From Spirochaetaceae bacterium (lineage in GTDB: Bacteria > Myxococcota_A > UBA9160 > UBA4427): a stretch of 64,000 nucleotides of DNA. The translations under genes and the position numbers were made by a program. This document shows, in pieces, positions 16,685 through 25,548 of this stretch (positions are counted from its first letter, which is position 1; the number at the start of each line of letters is the position of its first letter). Under the pieces are notes generated by a model. It worked only from the letters and a program-made list of their open reading frames with translations. It was not told the origin of the DNA and made no database searches. The DNA is taken from the NCBI GenBank assembly GCA_020632655.1, contig JACKFD010000007.1:248001-312000 (forward strand), read 5' to 3'.

Positions 16685-18633
16685 GCCGTCTCGCGAATGC
16701 CCGCGTAGCTCGAGTCCGCCCGGCGTGCGCGATCGAGGAAGTCGCGCGCCTGCGCGGGGTCGCCCTTCGCGATCGCGCCCTCGGCGAGCTGCACGTAGCG
16801 GGCGGCCACCTCGCGCAGCCCCGCCCGCGCCTTGTCGTTGCCCGGATCGAGGTCGAGGACCTTGCGATAGCGGTCGTAGGCGTTGTCGCCGGCGGGCGCC
16901 ATCAGCCGGTTGTCGCCGAGGGCGAGGCGGGCATTGTTGAGCAGCCCGATGATGCGGATGCGGTCCTGGGCGGAGACGCGTCGGGGAGCGGGCGCGGCCG
17001 GCGCGACCTTCGCCGGCGCCTCGGCGGGCGCCACGACCGGCGCGACGACCGGCTCGGGGAGGGCCACTTCGGGCGCGGGCGGAGCGACATCGGCCACGGT
17101 CGTAGCCTCCGCGACGGCCTCCGTTCCACCCGACCCGCGCTCGGAGCCGGACGCGAGGAAGAGGCCGAGCCCGAGTAGCGCCGCGGCGGCGACACCGACC
17201 CCCGCGTAGAGGCCCCGTCGATCCGCACCCTTCGACGCCTCGGGCTCGGCGCGCGTCGCGAGACCGGGTCCGACGTAGAGCGACGGATCCGTCCCTTCGA
17301 CGCCACCGGGCACGACGAAGAGCCGATCGACGTAGCGCGGGCGGTCCTTCGGATCGAGGGCGAGCAGCGGCTGGATCGCCGAGCGCAGGCCGACCGGGAT
17401 CTCGTCGGGCAGCCCGCGCAGATTCCGCCGCGCATCGACCGCCTCCATGACCGTCGTGCCCATCGGCATCGGCCGCCCGAGCGCCGCCGCGACGAGCACG
17501 AGGCCGAGGCTGTAGAAGTCCGAGCGGCCATCGATCTGCCCGCCGAAGAAGCCGAGCTGCTCCGGCGACGCATACGAGAGCTTGCCCTTGAAGCCGTCGA
17601 CGATCGTGCCCTCGCCCTGCTGCAGGATCTTCGCGATGCCGAAGTCGATGACCTTCGCTTCCTGCACGCGGCCGTTCGGGAGGACGATGTTGTCGGGGGA
17701 GACGTCGCGATGGATCACGCCCTTGCGATGGGCGGCGGCGAGACCGTGACTCACGCGCGCGCCGAGGATCGCGACGTCGTCGGGCGAGAGCGGGCCATCG
17801 TTCATCTTCTTCGAGAGCGGGATGCCCTCGATCATCTCCATGATCAGATAGACGCGTCCCTCGTCGTCCGAGAGCAGATCGTGGCAATGCACGACCGCCG
17901 GATGGCGCACGGCGAGCAGCGCCTTGGCCTCGCGGTAGAAGAACTCGCTGGCGCCCTTCTTCTTCGAGAGCTCGGCGTGCATCACCTTGATCGCGCGATG
18001 CTCGTCGAGGCGGCGATGGCGGGCGCGGTAGACCTCGCCCATGCCGCCGACCCCGAGCACGCTCACGATCTCGTACTCGCCGAAGAGGACCGTGCCCGGC
18101 GCGAGGCCACGCTCCGCATCGATCGGCGTGGGGCCCGGACGGCGGATCGGCGTCGCACCCCGAGCCGCCGCCGCACCGGCTGCGACCCCGGCCGCGACGG
18201 CCGGTGGGGCGGTCTTGTCGTCGGGGTCCATCACGCGCGTGGCCTGCGGACCCGAGGAGTCGTCGGCCGCTTCCCCACCGTCCTCCACGTCGTCGAAGGC
18301 GTCGGCGTCGGTCGCCGCCGCCACGACGGTCTCGCCCCGCTGGGCGAGCTCGGCAGGCGTCGCCGGTCGATCCGCGTGGACGGGACCCGACACGATCTGG
18401 GTGCGGTCGTCGTCCGCAGCCAGCACGGTCTCCGCCGCCTGCGCCGCGAGGGGCCCCGGCTCCCCGGGCGGCGTCGGCGGAGCATCGGGCACGATGCGCG
18501 TCTCGAGCGACGCGATCCCCGCCTCGTCCGCCGGCACGCCTTCGGTCAGCATGCGCGTCTTCGCCGAGTCGTCGTCGGTCGGATCCTCGTCGCGGGGACG
18601 CGGATCGGGCTCGCGGTCGTCCTGTCGCGCCAT
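16666..18633 (-). CDS. Ser/Thr protein kinase, single-pass membrane, with periplasmic helical tail
   Basis: The protein has 655 residues. A long acidic, disordered N-terminus (1-170) carries four spaced Thr motifs: AKTRMLT, LETRIVPD, DRTQIVSG and ATRVMDPD. The Hanks kinase domain (about 185-445) has VLGVGGMGEVYRARH, HRAIKVMH, GVIHRDVSPDNIVL and KVIDFGIAK. Asp-Val-Ser replaces the commoner Asp-Leu-Lys in the catalytic loop, so the usual catalytic-loop Lys is Ser, as is also seen in some bacterial kinases. A transmembrane helix (GLYAGVGVAAAALLGLGLFLAS) and an Ala/Pro-rich linker lead to a TPR-like tail (about 570-655) with YDRYRKVLDLDPGNDKA. The ATG at 18633 has GGAGGAAGG upstream. The DUF4399 gene lies upstream on the same strand. 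Confidence 0.88.
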   Translation of the reverse strand: MARQDDREPDPRPRDEDPTDDDSAKTRMLTEGVPADEAGIASLETRIVPDAPPTPPGEPGPLAAQAAETVLAADDDRTQIVSGPVHADRPATPAELAQRGETVVAAATDADAFDDVEDGGEAADDSSGPQATRVMDPDDKTAPPAVAAGVAAGAAAARGATPIRRPGPTPIDAERGLAPGTVLFGEYEIVSVLGVGGMGEVYRARHRRLDEHRAIKVMHAELSKKKGASEFFYREAKALLAVRHPAVVHCHDLLSDDEGRVYLIMEMIEGIPLSKKMNDGPLSPDDVAILGARVSHGLAAAHRKGVIHRDVSPDNIVLPNGRVQEAKVIDFGIAKILQQGEGTIVDGFKGKLSYASPEQLGFFGGQIDGRSDFYSLGLVLVAAALGRPMPMGTTVMEAVDARRNLRGLPDEIPVGLRSAIQPLLALDPKDRPRYVDRLFVVPGGVEGTDPSLYVGPGLATRAEPEASKGADRRGLYAGVGVAAAALLGLGLFLASGSERGSGGTEAVAEATTVADVAPPAPEVALPEPVVAPVVAPAEAPAKVAPAAPAPRRVSAQDRIRIIGLLNNARLALGDNRLMAPAGDNAYDRYRKVLDLDPGNDKARAGLREVAARYVQLAEGAIAKGDPAQARDFLDRARRADSSYAGIRETAARLSR

Positions 18634-18821
18634 CCCGCTGCCTTCCTCCGCTCTTCCGCCCATCCGACCGGGCACCGGATCGCCTCCGACCCCGCTCCCG
18701 ACCGCGCAGCGTCGCTCGACCCAGCCCGGACCGGCCGGGCGTTCCGTCGTGTCGGCCGGCCGACGCTTCGGATGAAGACTCGATCGGGCGCCCTGCCGCC
18801 GCGCCCGCAGACCGATCGGAC

Positions 18822-19400
18822 TCACTCCACCCGGATCGTGATGCGCTTGGAGGCGACCGGCGGATCGTGGGGGACGTGGTTCTGGTCGCCCAGCAGGAGC
18901 TGGAGGGTGTGTTCGCCGGGGGCGAGCTCGAGGGTGACCTCGGTCTGCCCGCCGCCGAAATGCCGGTAGTGTTCGGAGCTGGGGACGGGGAGCCCGCTCG
19001 GCGGAAGCTCAGCATCGATCACGAGGTGGTGGTGACCGGTCGATTCCTTCGCCACGCCCGCCGGCGCGACGCCCATGCCCGTGAGCCCGAAGCGCACGAC
19101 GACGGGCGAGGTGACCGTCTCCCCATCGGTCGGGGTGATGAAGTAGACCCGGGCATCCGGCGGCGCGGGAGTCCGCGGGATCGCCGCCGGCGCGTGGTCG
19201 TGCGCGTGGCCGTCGGCCCGCGCGGAGATCGCGGCGAGACTCGGGGCGAGCGCGACGGCGAGCAGCCCGAGAAGCATGAAGACGAGGGAGCGGGCGCCCG
19301 ACCCGGGGCGCCGGAATTCCGGAGGCTGCGTGCGGCTGCCTCCTCCCGCCTTGCTCTGCAGTACGGGAAGACCCGCACGACTCCGAATCGTCTGCCTCAT
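18822..19400 (-). CDS. DUF4399 domain secreted protein
   Basis: This 192-residue protein has an N-terminal hydrophobic export segment (LVFMLLGLLAVALAPSLAAI) and a short His-rich stretch (DGHAHDHAP). The DUF4399 domain (about 85-192) has VYFITPTDGETVTSP, FGLTGMGVAPAG, TGHHHLVID and the C-terminal LAPGEHTLQLLLGDQNHVPH. DUF4399 is a small beta-sandwich of unknown function, usually periplasmic or secreted; the clustered His may bind a metal. The ATG at 19400 has an excellent GGAGGAG site. A TAGACT hexamer lies 97 bp upstream. It is divergent from the pentaheme cytochrome gene; a role linked to that cytochrome is possible but unsupported. Confidence 0.85.
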   Translation of the reverse strand: MRQTIRSRAGLPVLQSKAGGGSRTQPPEFRRPGSGARSLVFMLLGLLAVALAPSLAAISARADGHAHDHAPAAIPRTPAPPDARVYFITPTDGETVTSPVVVRFGLTGMGVAPAGVAKESTGHHHLVIDAELPPSGLPVPSSEHYRHFGGGQTEVTLELAPGEHTLQLLLGDQNHVPHDPPVASKRITIRVE

Positions 19401-19497
19401 TCCGGGGCTCCTCCGATCGGGCGCACACGCCGCGCGTCCACTTCGCGTGCGCAAAGGAACGGTCGAGCAGGCTCGACGCGCCGCGCGAGTCTAACGC

Positions 19498-19503
19498 GCA
19501 CGG
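19498..19503 (-). promoter_or_regulatory. -10 element (TAGACT) upstream of the DUF4399 gene
   Basis: On the minus strand the hexamer reads TTAGACTCGCGCGG, nearly the same context as the element before the electron-transfer operon (TAGACTCGCGCGG at 45671-45683). It lies about 97 nt from the gene start. Confidence 0.4.
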
Positions 19504-19616
19504 CCGTCCCTCACACCCGACGCGCTCGATGCGGGGTCCGCGCCAAAGGCCTCCTCGAAGGGGTTAACATGCGGCAGCGACCGGGCGGAGCACGCCCGGA
19601 GATGGGGGCGGACGGC

Positions 19617-21047
19617 ATGGCGACGAGATCCTTCGACACGACCGGGAGGCCCGCTCTCCGCGCACTCGGCGCCACGGGCGCCGCGTGGCCCCGCCGACTC
19701 GCCCTCTTCCTCGTCGTCTGCACGTCGACCTTCGCCTCGCTCCCGCAACCGGCTCGCGCCGCGGATCCCACCCTGCCCCAATACGGCCCGGACAAGCACG
19801 AGGGCGTGTCGAGCTGCGACGGCAGCACCTGCCACGGCTCCGCCGGCCCCCGCAACGACCGCAACGTGCTGCAGAACGAGTATGTCACCTGGGTCGAGGA
19901 GGACCGCCACCACACGCGCGCCTACAAGGTCCTGCTCAACAAGGACTCGCTGCGCATCTCGCGCAACCTCGGCCGCAAGCAGAAGCCGCATCAGGACGAC
20001 CTCTGCCTCGACTGCCACGCCGACAATCCGCCGAAGGACAAGCGACGCACGGAGAACAACGCCTTCCAGATCGAGGATGGCGTCGGCTGCGAGGCCTGCC
20101 ACGGCGGCGCCGAGCGCTATCTCCGTCCCCACGACTCGGGCAATACCCACGCGAAGAACATCGAGCTCGGCCTCTACCCGACCGACCAGCCCGTCGCCCG
20201 CGCGCGCCTCTGCCTCTCGTGCCACTTCGGCAACCGCCAGAAATTCGTCGACCACAGGCTCATGGGCGCCGGCCACCCGCGTCAGAGCTTCGAGCTCGCG
20301 CTCTTCTCGATCCTGCAGCCCTACCATTGGGAGCCGGACGAGGACTACACGAAGCGCGGCAAGCAGGCGCCGAACGACATCAAGATCTGGGCGATCGGAC
20401 AGGCCGTGGCCGTCGACGAGGTGCTCGACGCGATGCTCGATCCCAAGCGCAATCGGATGGGGCTCTTCCCGGAGCTCGTCCTCTACGACTGTCACGCCTG
20501 CCACCACCCGATCGACAAGAAGCAGGACTGGCAGCCGCGCCAGAGCACGGGCCTCGGACCGGGCGTCGCGCGACTCAACGACGCGAGCTTCCTGATGCTG
20601 ATGCAGGCCCTGCGCGTGGTCGATGCCGGCGCGGCGGAGAAGCTGCGCAAGGATCTGCGCGCGCTGCATCAGGCGGCGAGCGAGGGGCGCGGCGATGCGC
20701 AGGCCCTCGCGACCTCGGTTCGAGCGGACATCGCGCGCCTGTTGCCGAAGCTCGAGGCCTGGCGCGTCGACAAGGCGGCGCTGCGCAAGCTCTCGAAGGC
20801 GATCCTCGACGAGGCGATGAGCGGGGAGTACACGGACTACGCGGGGTCGGAGCAGGCGGCGATGGCGCTCCAGACGATCGTCTACAACTACCTGATCGAG
20901 GGATTGATCGACGACGCGACCTACGACTCGATCGAGGGACGCGAGCTCTCGAAGCTGCTCGCCACGGTCCAGGATCCCGACCGCTTCGACCCGAACGGCG
21001 CGAAGGCCGCGTTCAAGCAGCTGCAGACGCGGCTCGCCGGGCGCTGA
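19617..21047 (+). CDS. Pentaheme c-type cytochrome (cytochrome c554-like)
   Basis: The protein has 476 residues: a signal peptide (LALFLVVCTSTFASLPQPARAA) and a cytochrome c554/multiheme region with five covalent heme sites, CDGSTCH, CLDCH, CEACH, CLSCH and CHACH. The first is the rare CX4CH spacing. HTRAYKVLL, MGAGHPRQSFEL and the His-rich surroundings supply distal ligands. The C-terminal third (about 320-476) is helical without hemes. It should work in periplasmic electron transfer, although donor and acceptor are unknown. The frame is open far upstream; ATGs at 19569 and 19602 are alternatives. I chose 19617 because it gives the most usual N-terminus. It is divergent from DUF4399 and followed by argG after 262 bp. 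Confidence 0.85.
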   Translation: MATRSFDTTGRPALRALGATGAAWPRRLALFLVVCTSTFASLPQPARAADPTLPQYGPDKHEGVSSCDGSTCHGSAGPRNDRNVLQNEYVTWVEEDRHHTRAYKVLLNKDSLRISRNLGRKQKPHQDDLCLDCHADNPPKDKRRTENNAFQIEDGVGCEACHGGAERYLRPHDSGNTHAKNIELGLYPTDQPVARARLCLSCHFGNRQKFVDHRLMGAGHPRQSFELALFSILQPYHWEPDEDYTKRGKQAPNDIKIWAIGQAVAVDEVLDAMLDPKRNRMGLFPELVLYDCHACHHPIDKKQDWQPRQSTGLGPGVARLNDASFLMLMQALRVVDAGAAEKLRKDLRALHQAASEGRGDAQALATSVRADIARLLPKLEAWRVDKAALRKLSKAILDEAMSGEYTDYAGSEQAAMALQTIVYNYLIEGLIDDATYDSIEGRELSKLLATVQDPDRFDPNGAKAAFKQLQTRLAGR

Positions 21048-21309
21048 GCGGCGAACGGCGCGGGTCGGAGCCCGGGCAGTCCAGCCGCGAGGATCCGCCC
21101 CGTGCAGAGGGGCTGGCCCCGAGCAGCCGTCTCGACAGCCCGGAGGGCCTGCTATCGTCCGCCGCGCTTCGGCCCCGGCAGGGGTCGCGAGCCCCGCCCA
21201 CCCGGCTCGGCCCGGGCGCCGGGCGACCCCGCTCCGTCGCGGCCGCGCCGGAGCAGGCCGATTCCGCCCGCTCCCGGGCCGGATCGGGAATTCATGAAGC
21301 GGAGAGCGC

Positions 21310-22554
21310 ATGCGCATCGGTGATCTCGAGGGTCGGAAGGTTGGAATCTGCGTCTCGGGCGGCCTCGACAGCAAGTCGGTCACGGCGCGCCTGCGCGAAG
21401 GCGGCGTCGACGTCGTCGGCTTCACGGCGGACCTCGCCCAGCCCGACGAGACCGACGTGAACGACATCCTGCGGCGCATGGAGCCGACCGGGGCACCCGT
21501 GCGGATCGTCGACCTGAAGCAGTCGATGGCCGGGGCCGCGATGCTCGTGATCAAGGCGCAGGCCCGCTACGACGGCGGCTACTGGAACACGACGGGCATG
21601 GCGCGGGCCGTGACGGTACACGGGCTGCTCGGCGCGATGCAGGCCGAGGGCTGCTCGGTCCTCGCCCACGGTGCGACCGGCCGCGGCAACGACCAGGTCC
21701 GCTTCGAGCGCTACACGAACGTGCTCGCCCCCGAGATGAAGGTCTACGCCGCCTGGCGCGACCCCGACCTGCTCAAGCAGTTCCCGGGCCGGCGCGAGAT
21801 GGCCGCCTACCTCCGCGAGCGTGGCATCGAGGCGACGACCGGCCCCGCCAAGCGCTACTCGACCGACGCGAACATCGCCGGCCTCTCCCACGAGGCCGAG
21901 GATCTCGAGAGCCTCGAGACGCCCGCGACGATCGTCACACCGACGATGGGCGTGTGGCCGCAGGACGCGCCGGACAAGATCGAGACCGTCTCGATGCGCT
22001 TCGAGCAGGGCGTCTGCGTCGAGCTGAACGGCAAGCGCCTCGGCCAATTCGACATGCTCGCCGAAGCGAACCGCGTCGGCGGCCGCAACGGCATCGGCAT
22101 CGCCAACGCCCTCGAGAACCGCATCATCGGCACCAAGAGCCGCGGCGTCTACGAAGCGCCCGGCATGGAGCTCCTCGGCACGGGCCTCGCGGCGATCTAC
22201 CAGGCCGTGCTCGACCGCCGATCGAGCACCCTCTTCAAGCAGCTCTCCGCGCTCGTCTCCGACGCGATCTACGACGGCCGCCTCTTCGACCCGGCGCCCC
22301 GCGCCGCGATCCGCGCGATCGAGCAGCTCGCGGAGAAGGCGACCGGCCGCGTCGAGTTCGGCGCGTACAAGGGCAGCCTCTTCTTCCAGCAGCTCGTCGA
22401 CTGCCCCGCCTCGCTCTACAACATGGCGGACGCGTCGATGGAGGCGAGCGAAGGACTCAACCCGACGTCGAGCCAGGGCTACGTCGAGGTGCAGAGCGCC
22501 GAGGCGCGGGCGCTGGCAAGGGCGGGGCAGATCGTGGCGCCGGTCTGGCGTTAG
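21310..22554 (+). CDS. argG: Argininosuccinate synthase
   Basis: This 414-residue enzyme of arginine biosynthesis condenses citrulline and aspartate with ATP. The PP-loop SGGLDSKSV is present; the common form is SGGLDTS, so this variant is unusual. Further family blocks are GYWNTTGMARAVT, HGATGRGNDQVRFERY, AKRYSTDANIAGLSHEAEDLE and SRGVYEAPGMELL. The order and wording resemble the E. coli-type enzyme more than the eukaryotic type, although it is shorter at the C-terminus. The ATG at 21310 has GGAGAGCGC just upstream. It appears to be a stand-alone gene, as no argH is adjacent. The 262 bp upstream show no distinct site. A short G/C hairpin follows. Confidence 0.92.
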   Translation: MRIGDLEGRKVGICVSGGLDSKSVTARLREGGVDVVGFTADLAQPDETDVNDILRRMEPTGAPVRIVDLKQSMAGAAMLVIKAQARYDGGYWNTTGMARAVTVHGLLGAMQAEGCSVLAHGATGRGNDQVRFERYTNVLAPEMKVYAAWRDPDLLKQFPGRREMAAYLRERGIEATTGPAKRYSTDANIAGLSHEAEDLESLETPATIVTPTMGVWPQDAPDKIETVSMRFEQGVCVELNGKRLGQFDMLAEANRVGGRNGIGIANALENRIIGTKSRGVYEAPGMELLGTGLAAIYQAVLDRRSSTLFKQLSALVSDAIYDGRLFDPAPRAAIRAIEQLAEKATGRVEFGAYKGSLFFQQLVDCPASLYNMADASMEASEGLNPTSSQGYVEVQSAEARALARAGQIVAPVWR

Positions 22555-22588
22555 GCCACGGGACCTCGGCAGGCGTCGCAGCGCGCGC

Positions 22589-22603
22589 GTCCCGGAGCGG
22601 GAC
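22589..22603. terminator. GC hairpin after argG, weak terminator candidate
   Basis: GTCCCG and CGGGAC (6-bp stem) surround a GAG loop, 35 bp after the argG stop. There is no T-run, so termination would need Rho or would be partial. Confidence 0.3.
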
Positions 22604-22777
22604 CGCCCTGCCCTGAGTTGCCTGTGATCGGCCGCGCCGTTGCGCATCGCGGGACGAATCTCGCGATTCATCGGGGCGACGCGGGCGTCGGTGCGCCATT
22701 GCGTCGCACAGCGTGGTATCAAGGCGGAGGCGCGTGATCCTCGGATCCCGCCCACCCCTCGACCCCTGGAGTCCCGA

Positions 22778-24553
22778 GTGATTCCGTCCGCCCGTCGCCT
22801 GCTCGATCTTGCCGCCGCCGTGTCCCGCCCGGCCGAACCGCGCGGCCTCCCTGTCCGCCTGCACTGCTGCGCCGCCCTCTGCCTCCTGGTCCTGCTCCAC
22901 GCCTCGACGCTCCATGCCGGGATCGTTTCGGGGTCGTTGACGGGGGGACAGGCCGCGAGCAACGGCGGCACCTTCCTCGTCGTGACCGGCGCTTCGATCG
23001 GGACCCTCGGCAACAACGCCTTCGACGACGACAACGTCCGCGCCTTCGACGAGATGCAGGATCTGACGCTGACGTCGAATCTGATCCTGGACGTCGTGGC
23101 GCCCGGAATCCCGAGCAACGTGCTCGGCCCCGGATCCACGATCTCGAGCCACTACCTGATCTTCGATCCGGCGACGACGACGGACGCGATCGGCTCGATC
23201 AGCTTCGACGAGCCCATCGTGGGCGTGATCCGGACGAACGCCCGCTTCGACGACACGGACGGCACCCTCGGCGACCCGGCCGTGACCTACGCGATCGGCA
23301 GCCAGGGGCTCGAGAGCAGCGACCTCATCAGCTTCTCGGGAAGCACGCTCGACTTCGATCTCACGACGAGCACGCCAGGCGACGCGGTGCGCATCATTAC
23401 GAGCCTGAACGCGGTGACCGGCATCAACGTATGCCCACCCGGTAGCGAGACGCTCACGGGCGTCGTCACGGGAGGGACGGCCTTCTCGGCCGGTGGCCAG
23501 TTCAAGCAGATCTGCGACCCGATCGGCGACGTCGGAGACGACAACTTCGACGCCTACGATCTCTTCGCGTTCGAAGAGCAGCAGGCCGTCCTGCTCGATG
23601 CGGACCTCTTCCTCGACGCCACCAACCTGATCGCCGCGGGCGAGACCGTCTCGAGCTTCTACATCGTCTTCGACCCGAACCAGACGGAACGCGTCGTGGC
23701 GACGATCGACTTTCCCGACACGATCATCGGCGTGATCGCCGACGAGCCCCAGCTCCTCGCCAGCGACTTCATGGGCAACGCGTCCGCGAACTACCTGAAC
23801 CCGACCCTGCGTGGCCTCGAAGCGGGTGACACGTTTTCGATCCTGGGCAATCAGCTGACAGTCGACTTCGCGGCGAGCACGCCCGGAGATTCGATCCGGG
23901 TCATCCTGGGCTCGGCGTCACCGAGCCTCAGCTACAACGTCTGCCCGCCGGAGCAGACGACGCTCGTCGGATCGGTGACGGGCGGATCGGCCGCGACGGG
24001 CGGCGGGCAGTTCTCGCAACTCTGCGATCCGATCGGGCCCGTCGGCAACGACAACTTTCAGTCCCTCGACCTCTTCGCATTCGAGGAGGCCCAGTCGGTC
24101 GAGCTGAGCCAGCCGGTCGTCGTGGACCTTGGATCGGGCAGCACGACGATCCCGGCCGGCACCGTGATCTCGAGCTACTACGTCGCCTTCGACCCGAGCA
24201 CCTCGCGCAGCCTCGTCGGGCAGATCCTCTTTCCGTCGCAGATCCTGGGCGTGATGACCGGAGTGGGCGCGCTGGGGGACAGCGACTTCCTCGGCAATCC
24301 GACGGCGACCTACCTGAATCCCACGCTGCGCGGACTGGAGTCGGGCGTCGACTCCGTCTCGATCACGGGGGATCTGCTCTCGATCGACTTCTCGGCGGAC
24401 AGCCCGGGCGACTACGTCCGCGTGATCCTGGCCGCAGGGCCGTCGGACCCGCCGCCCGTGCCGCTGTTCGGTCCGATCGGCGCGATAGCACTCGCCGCAG
24501 CCTCGACCTTCGCGGGCGGCCTCGCAATGCGACGCCGGCGACGAGTCCGATAG
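22778..24553 (+). CDS. Secreted three-repeat surface protein with CTERM-type sorting signal
   Basis: The protein has 591 residues. The signal peptide (LCLLVLLHASTLHAG) is followed by three homologous units of about 170 residues (roughly 50-220, 220-390 and 390-560). Each unit has G-S-L/V-T-G-G, a D-N-F/D-D block (GNDNFQSLDLFAFEEAQ in unit 3), F-D-P-x-x-T, an I-x-G-V line, the Y-L-N-P-T-L-R-G-L-E/S turn and S-T-P-G-D-x-V-R-V-I. The C-terminus (PVPLFGPIG, a hydrophobic helix, then MRRRRRVR) has the tripartite layout of PEP-CTERM/exosortase substrates, but with PVPLFGPIG instead of P-E-P. The protein is likely exported and processed at the cell surface. GTG start with GGAG 7 nt upstream. I cannot name a function. 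Confidence 0.8.
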   Translation: MIPSARRLLDLAAAVSRPAEPRGLPVRLHCCAALCLLVLLHASTLHAGIVSGSLTGGQAASNGGTFLVVTGASIGTLGNNAFDDDNVRAFDEMQDLTLTSNLILDVVAPGIPSNVLGPGSTISSHYLIFDPATTTDAIGSISFDEPIVGVIRTNARFDDTDGTLGDPAVTYAIGSQGLESSDLISFSGSTLDFDLTTSTPGDAVRIITSLNAVTGINVCPPGSETLTGVVTGGTAFSAGGQFKQICDPIGDVGDDNFDAYDLFAFEEQQAVLLDADLFLDATNLIAAGETVSSFYIVFDPNQTERVVATIDFPDTIIGVIADEPQLLASDFMGNASANYLNPTLRGLEAGDTFSILGNQLTVDFAASTPGDSIRVILGSASPSLSYNVCPPEQTTLVGSVTGGSAATGGGQFSQLCDPIGPVGNDNFQSLDLFAFEEAQSVELSQPVVVDLGSGSTTIPAGTVISSYYVAFDPSTSRSLVGQILFPSQILGVMTGVGALGDSDFLGNPTATYLNPTLRGLESGVDSVSITGDLLSIDFSADSPGDYVRVILAAGPSDPPPVPLFGPIGAIALAAASTFAGGLAMRRRRRVR

Positions 24554-24779
24554 GCCAGGAAGAGCCGCAACATCTCCTTGCGTCTGGAATCTCCAGCTCG
24601 CGTAAGCAGCAGATCCTGCTCATTCGCGTCGTCGTCACGGAGTTCTTCGGTCGCTCTCGCGCGAAACACCGATCGAGGGAACGCGCTGCCGTAGGCCGAA
24701 TGATTCTCCTGCGCGGACTCAGGTCACGACCACGGGTCGACGATGACCGGGCCTGGCAGATGGCAATCGGCGGTGCGGA

Positions 24780-25100
24780 ATGACGGCCAGGCATTTCACT
24801 TCGGCTCTCGCCGTCCTGGCGTGCTGCATCGCGACCGCCACGGTCGCGACAGCCCACGACGGCGGCCTAAACGCCCAGGGCTGCCATAACAACCGGAAGA
24901 CCGGCGACTACCATTGCCACCGAAGTCAGTCACGGCCCCGGGCGGCTCCGCCCGCCTCCGAGAAGGGTGTCGTGAAGAAGAGCCGAAGCGGGATCTGTCA
25001 CGCACCCGGGACGACCTACTACTCACGCACCACGAACTTCGTCGCCTACGAAACGATTGGGGCGTGCGTGAAGGCCGGCGGGCGACTGCCACAACGGTAG
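24780..25100 (+). CDS. Small secreted YHYH/excalibur-like Cys-His protein
   Basis: This 106-residue protein has a signal peptide (LAVLACCIATATVATA). The motif GLNAQGCHNNRKTGDYHCHR (Cys-His, then Tyr-His-Cys-His) resembles metal-binding tails seen on secreted nucleases and YHYH-type proteins. The second half reads SGICHAPGTTYYSRTTNF, then IGACVKAGGRLP, a pattern I know as the C-terminal segment of some thermonuclease-like secreted proteins. No catalytic nuclease domain is present, so this may be a stand-alone metal-binding module. Codon use is less GC3-biased than in neighbours, and it sits in a patch with the small membrane protein below, both perhaps acquired. Confidence 0.65.
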   Translation: MTARHFTSALAVLACCIATATVATAHDGGLNAQGCHNNRKTGDYHCHRSQSRPRAAPPASEKGVVKKSRSGICHAPGTTYYSRTTNFVAYETIGACVKAGGRLPQR

Positions 25101-25233
25101 AGGGGTGGCGGATTTGGCATCCGCACCCTCGATCTCGGCCGCGCTGCTCGAGACGAGGACACGGGGCAATGTGCGGACCAGGGCGGCGGTCGCCTCGCTG
25201 TCGAGGCTGGCCACTCGGCCGAACTTCGGGAGG

Positions 25234-25548
25234 CTACCTCCAGTGCCCGGCGTACTTCCGCCTTATGAAGCGGGAATAGAATTCACCCGGAGAGAAACGA
25301 TGCTGTCTGGCGTCGCATCGCTTCAATATTCGAAGCTTTACGACCAGGAGATGGCAGTCGCGGAGAAAGTACGCGACGAAGCAAGGTCCCCAGATGAAAG
25401 GGAACAGCTTCCAGAAATAGCCGAGCTTCGTGACTCCGACGGCGATCAGTCCGAAGCCGGTAAGTGCAGCAGCTACACTCAGCGAGATCCCGGCTGCCCG
25501 GATTGGCTCGCCAGCAAGCAACAGAAGTTTGTCCCGAAGCGGCACCAT
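25234..25548 (-). CDS. Small membrane protein of unknown function, atypical codon use
   Basis: The protein has 104 residues with two hydrophobic helices (about 18-40, AAGISLSVAAALTGFGLIAVG, and about 44-64, FWKLFPFIWGPCFVAYF) and a basic C-terminal tail ending FIRRKYAGHWR. I do not recognise the family. It is supported as coding by the coherent helix-tail layout and a mix of A/T-ending codons (AAA, CTT, GTA, ATA), unlike the near-absolute GC3 of neighbours. The overlapping plus-strand frame gives disordered Arg/Pro sequence. It has no strong ribosome site. It is convergent with the YHYH-like gene. Gaps 25101-25233 and 25549-25765 hold nothing else I can support. Confidence 0.55.
   Translation of the reverse strand: MVPLRDKLLLLAGEPIRAAGISLSVAAALTGFGLIAVGVTKLGYFWKLFPFIWGPCFVAYFLRDCHLLVVKLRILKRCDARQHRFSPGEFYSRFIRRKYAGHWR

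Noticed and set aside
24412..24669. Minus-strand 85-codon frame beginning MFRARATEELRDDD
   Set aside because: Its first 40 residues look plausible, but the rest is antisense to the surface-protein sorting signal and becomes Arg/Pro-rich, with no ribosome site.
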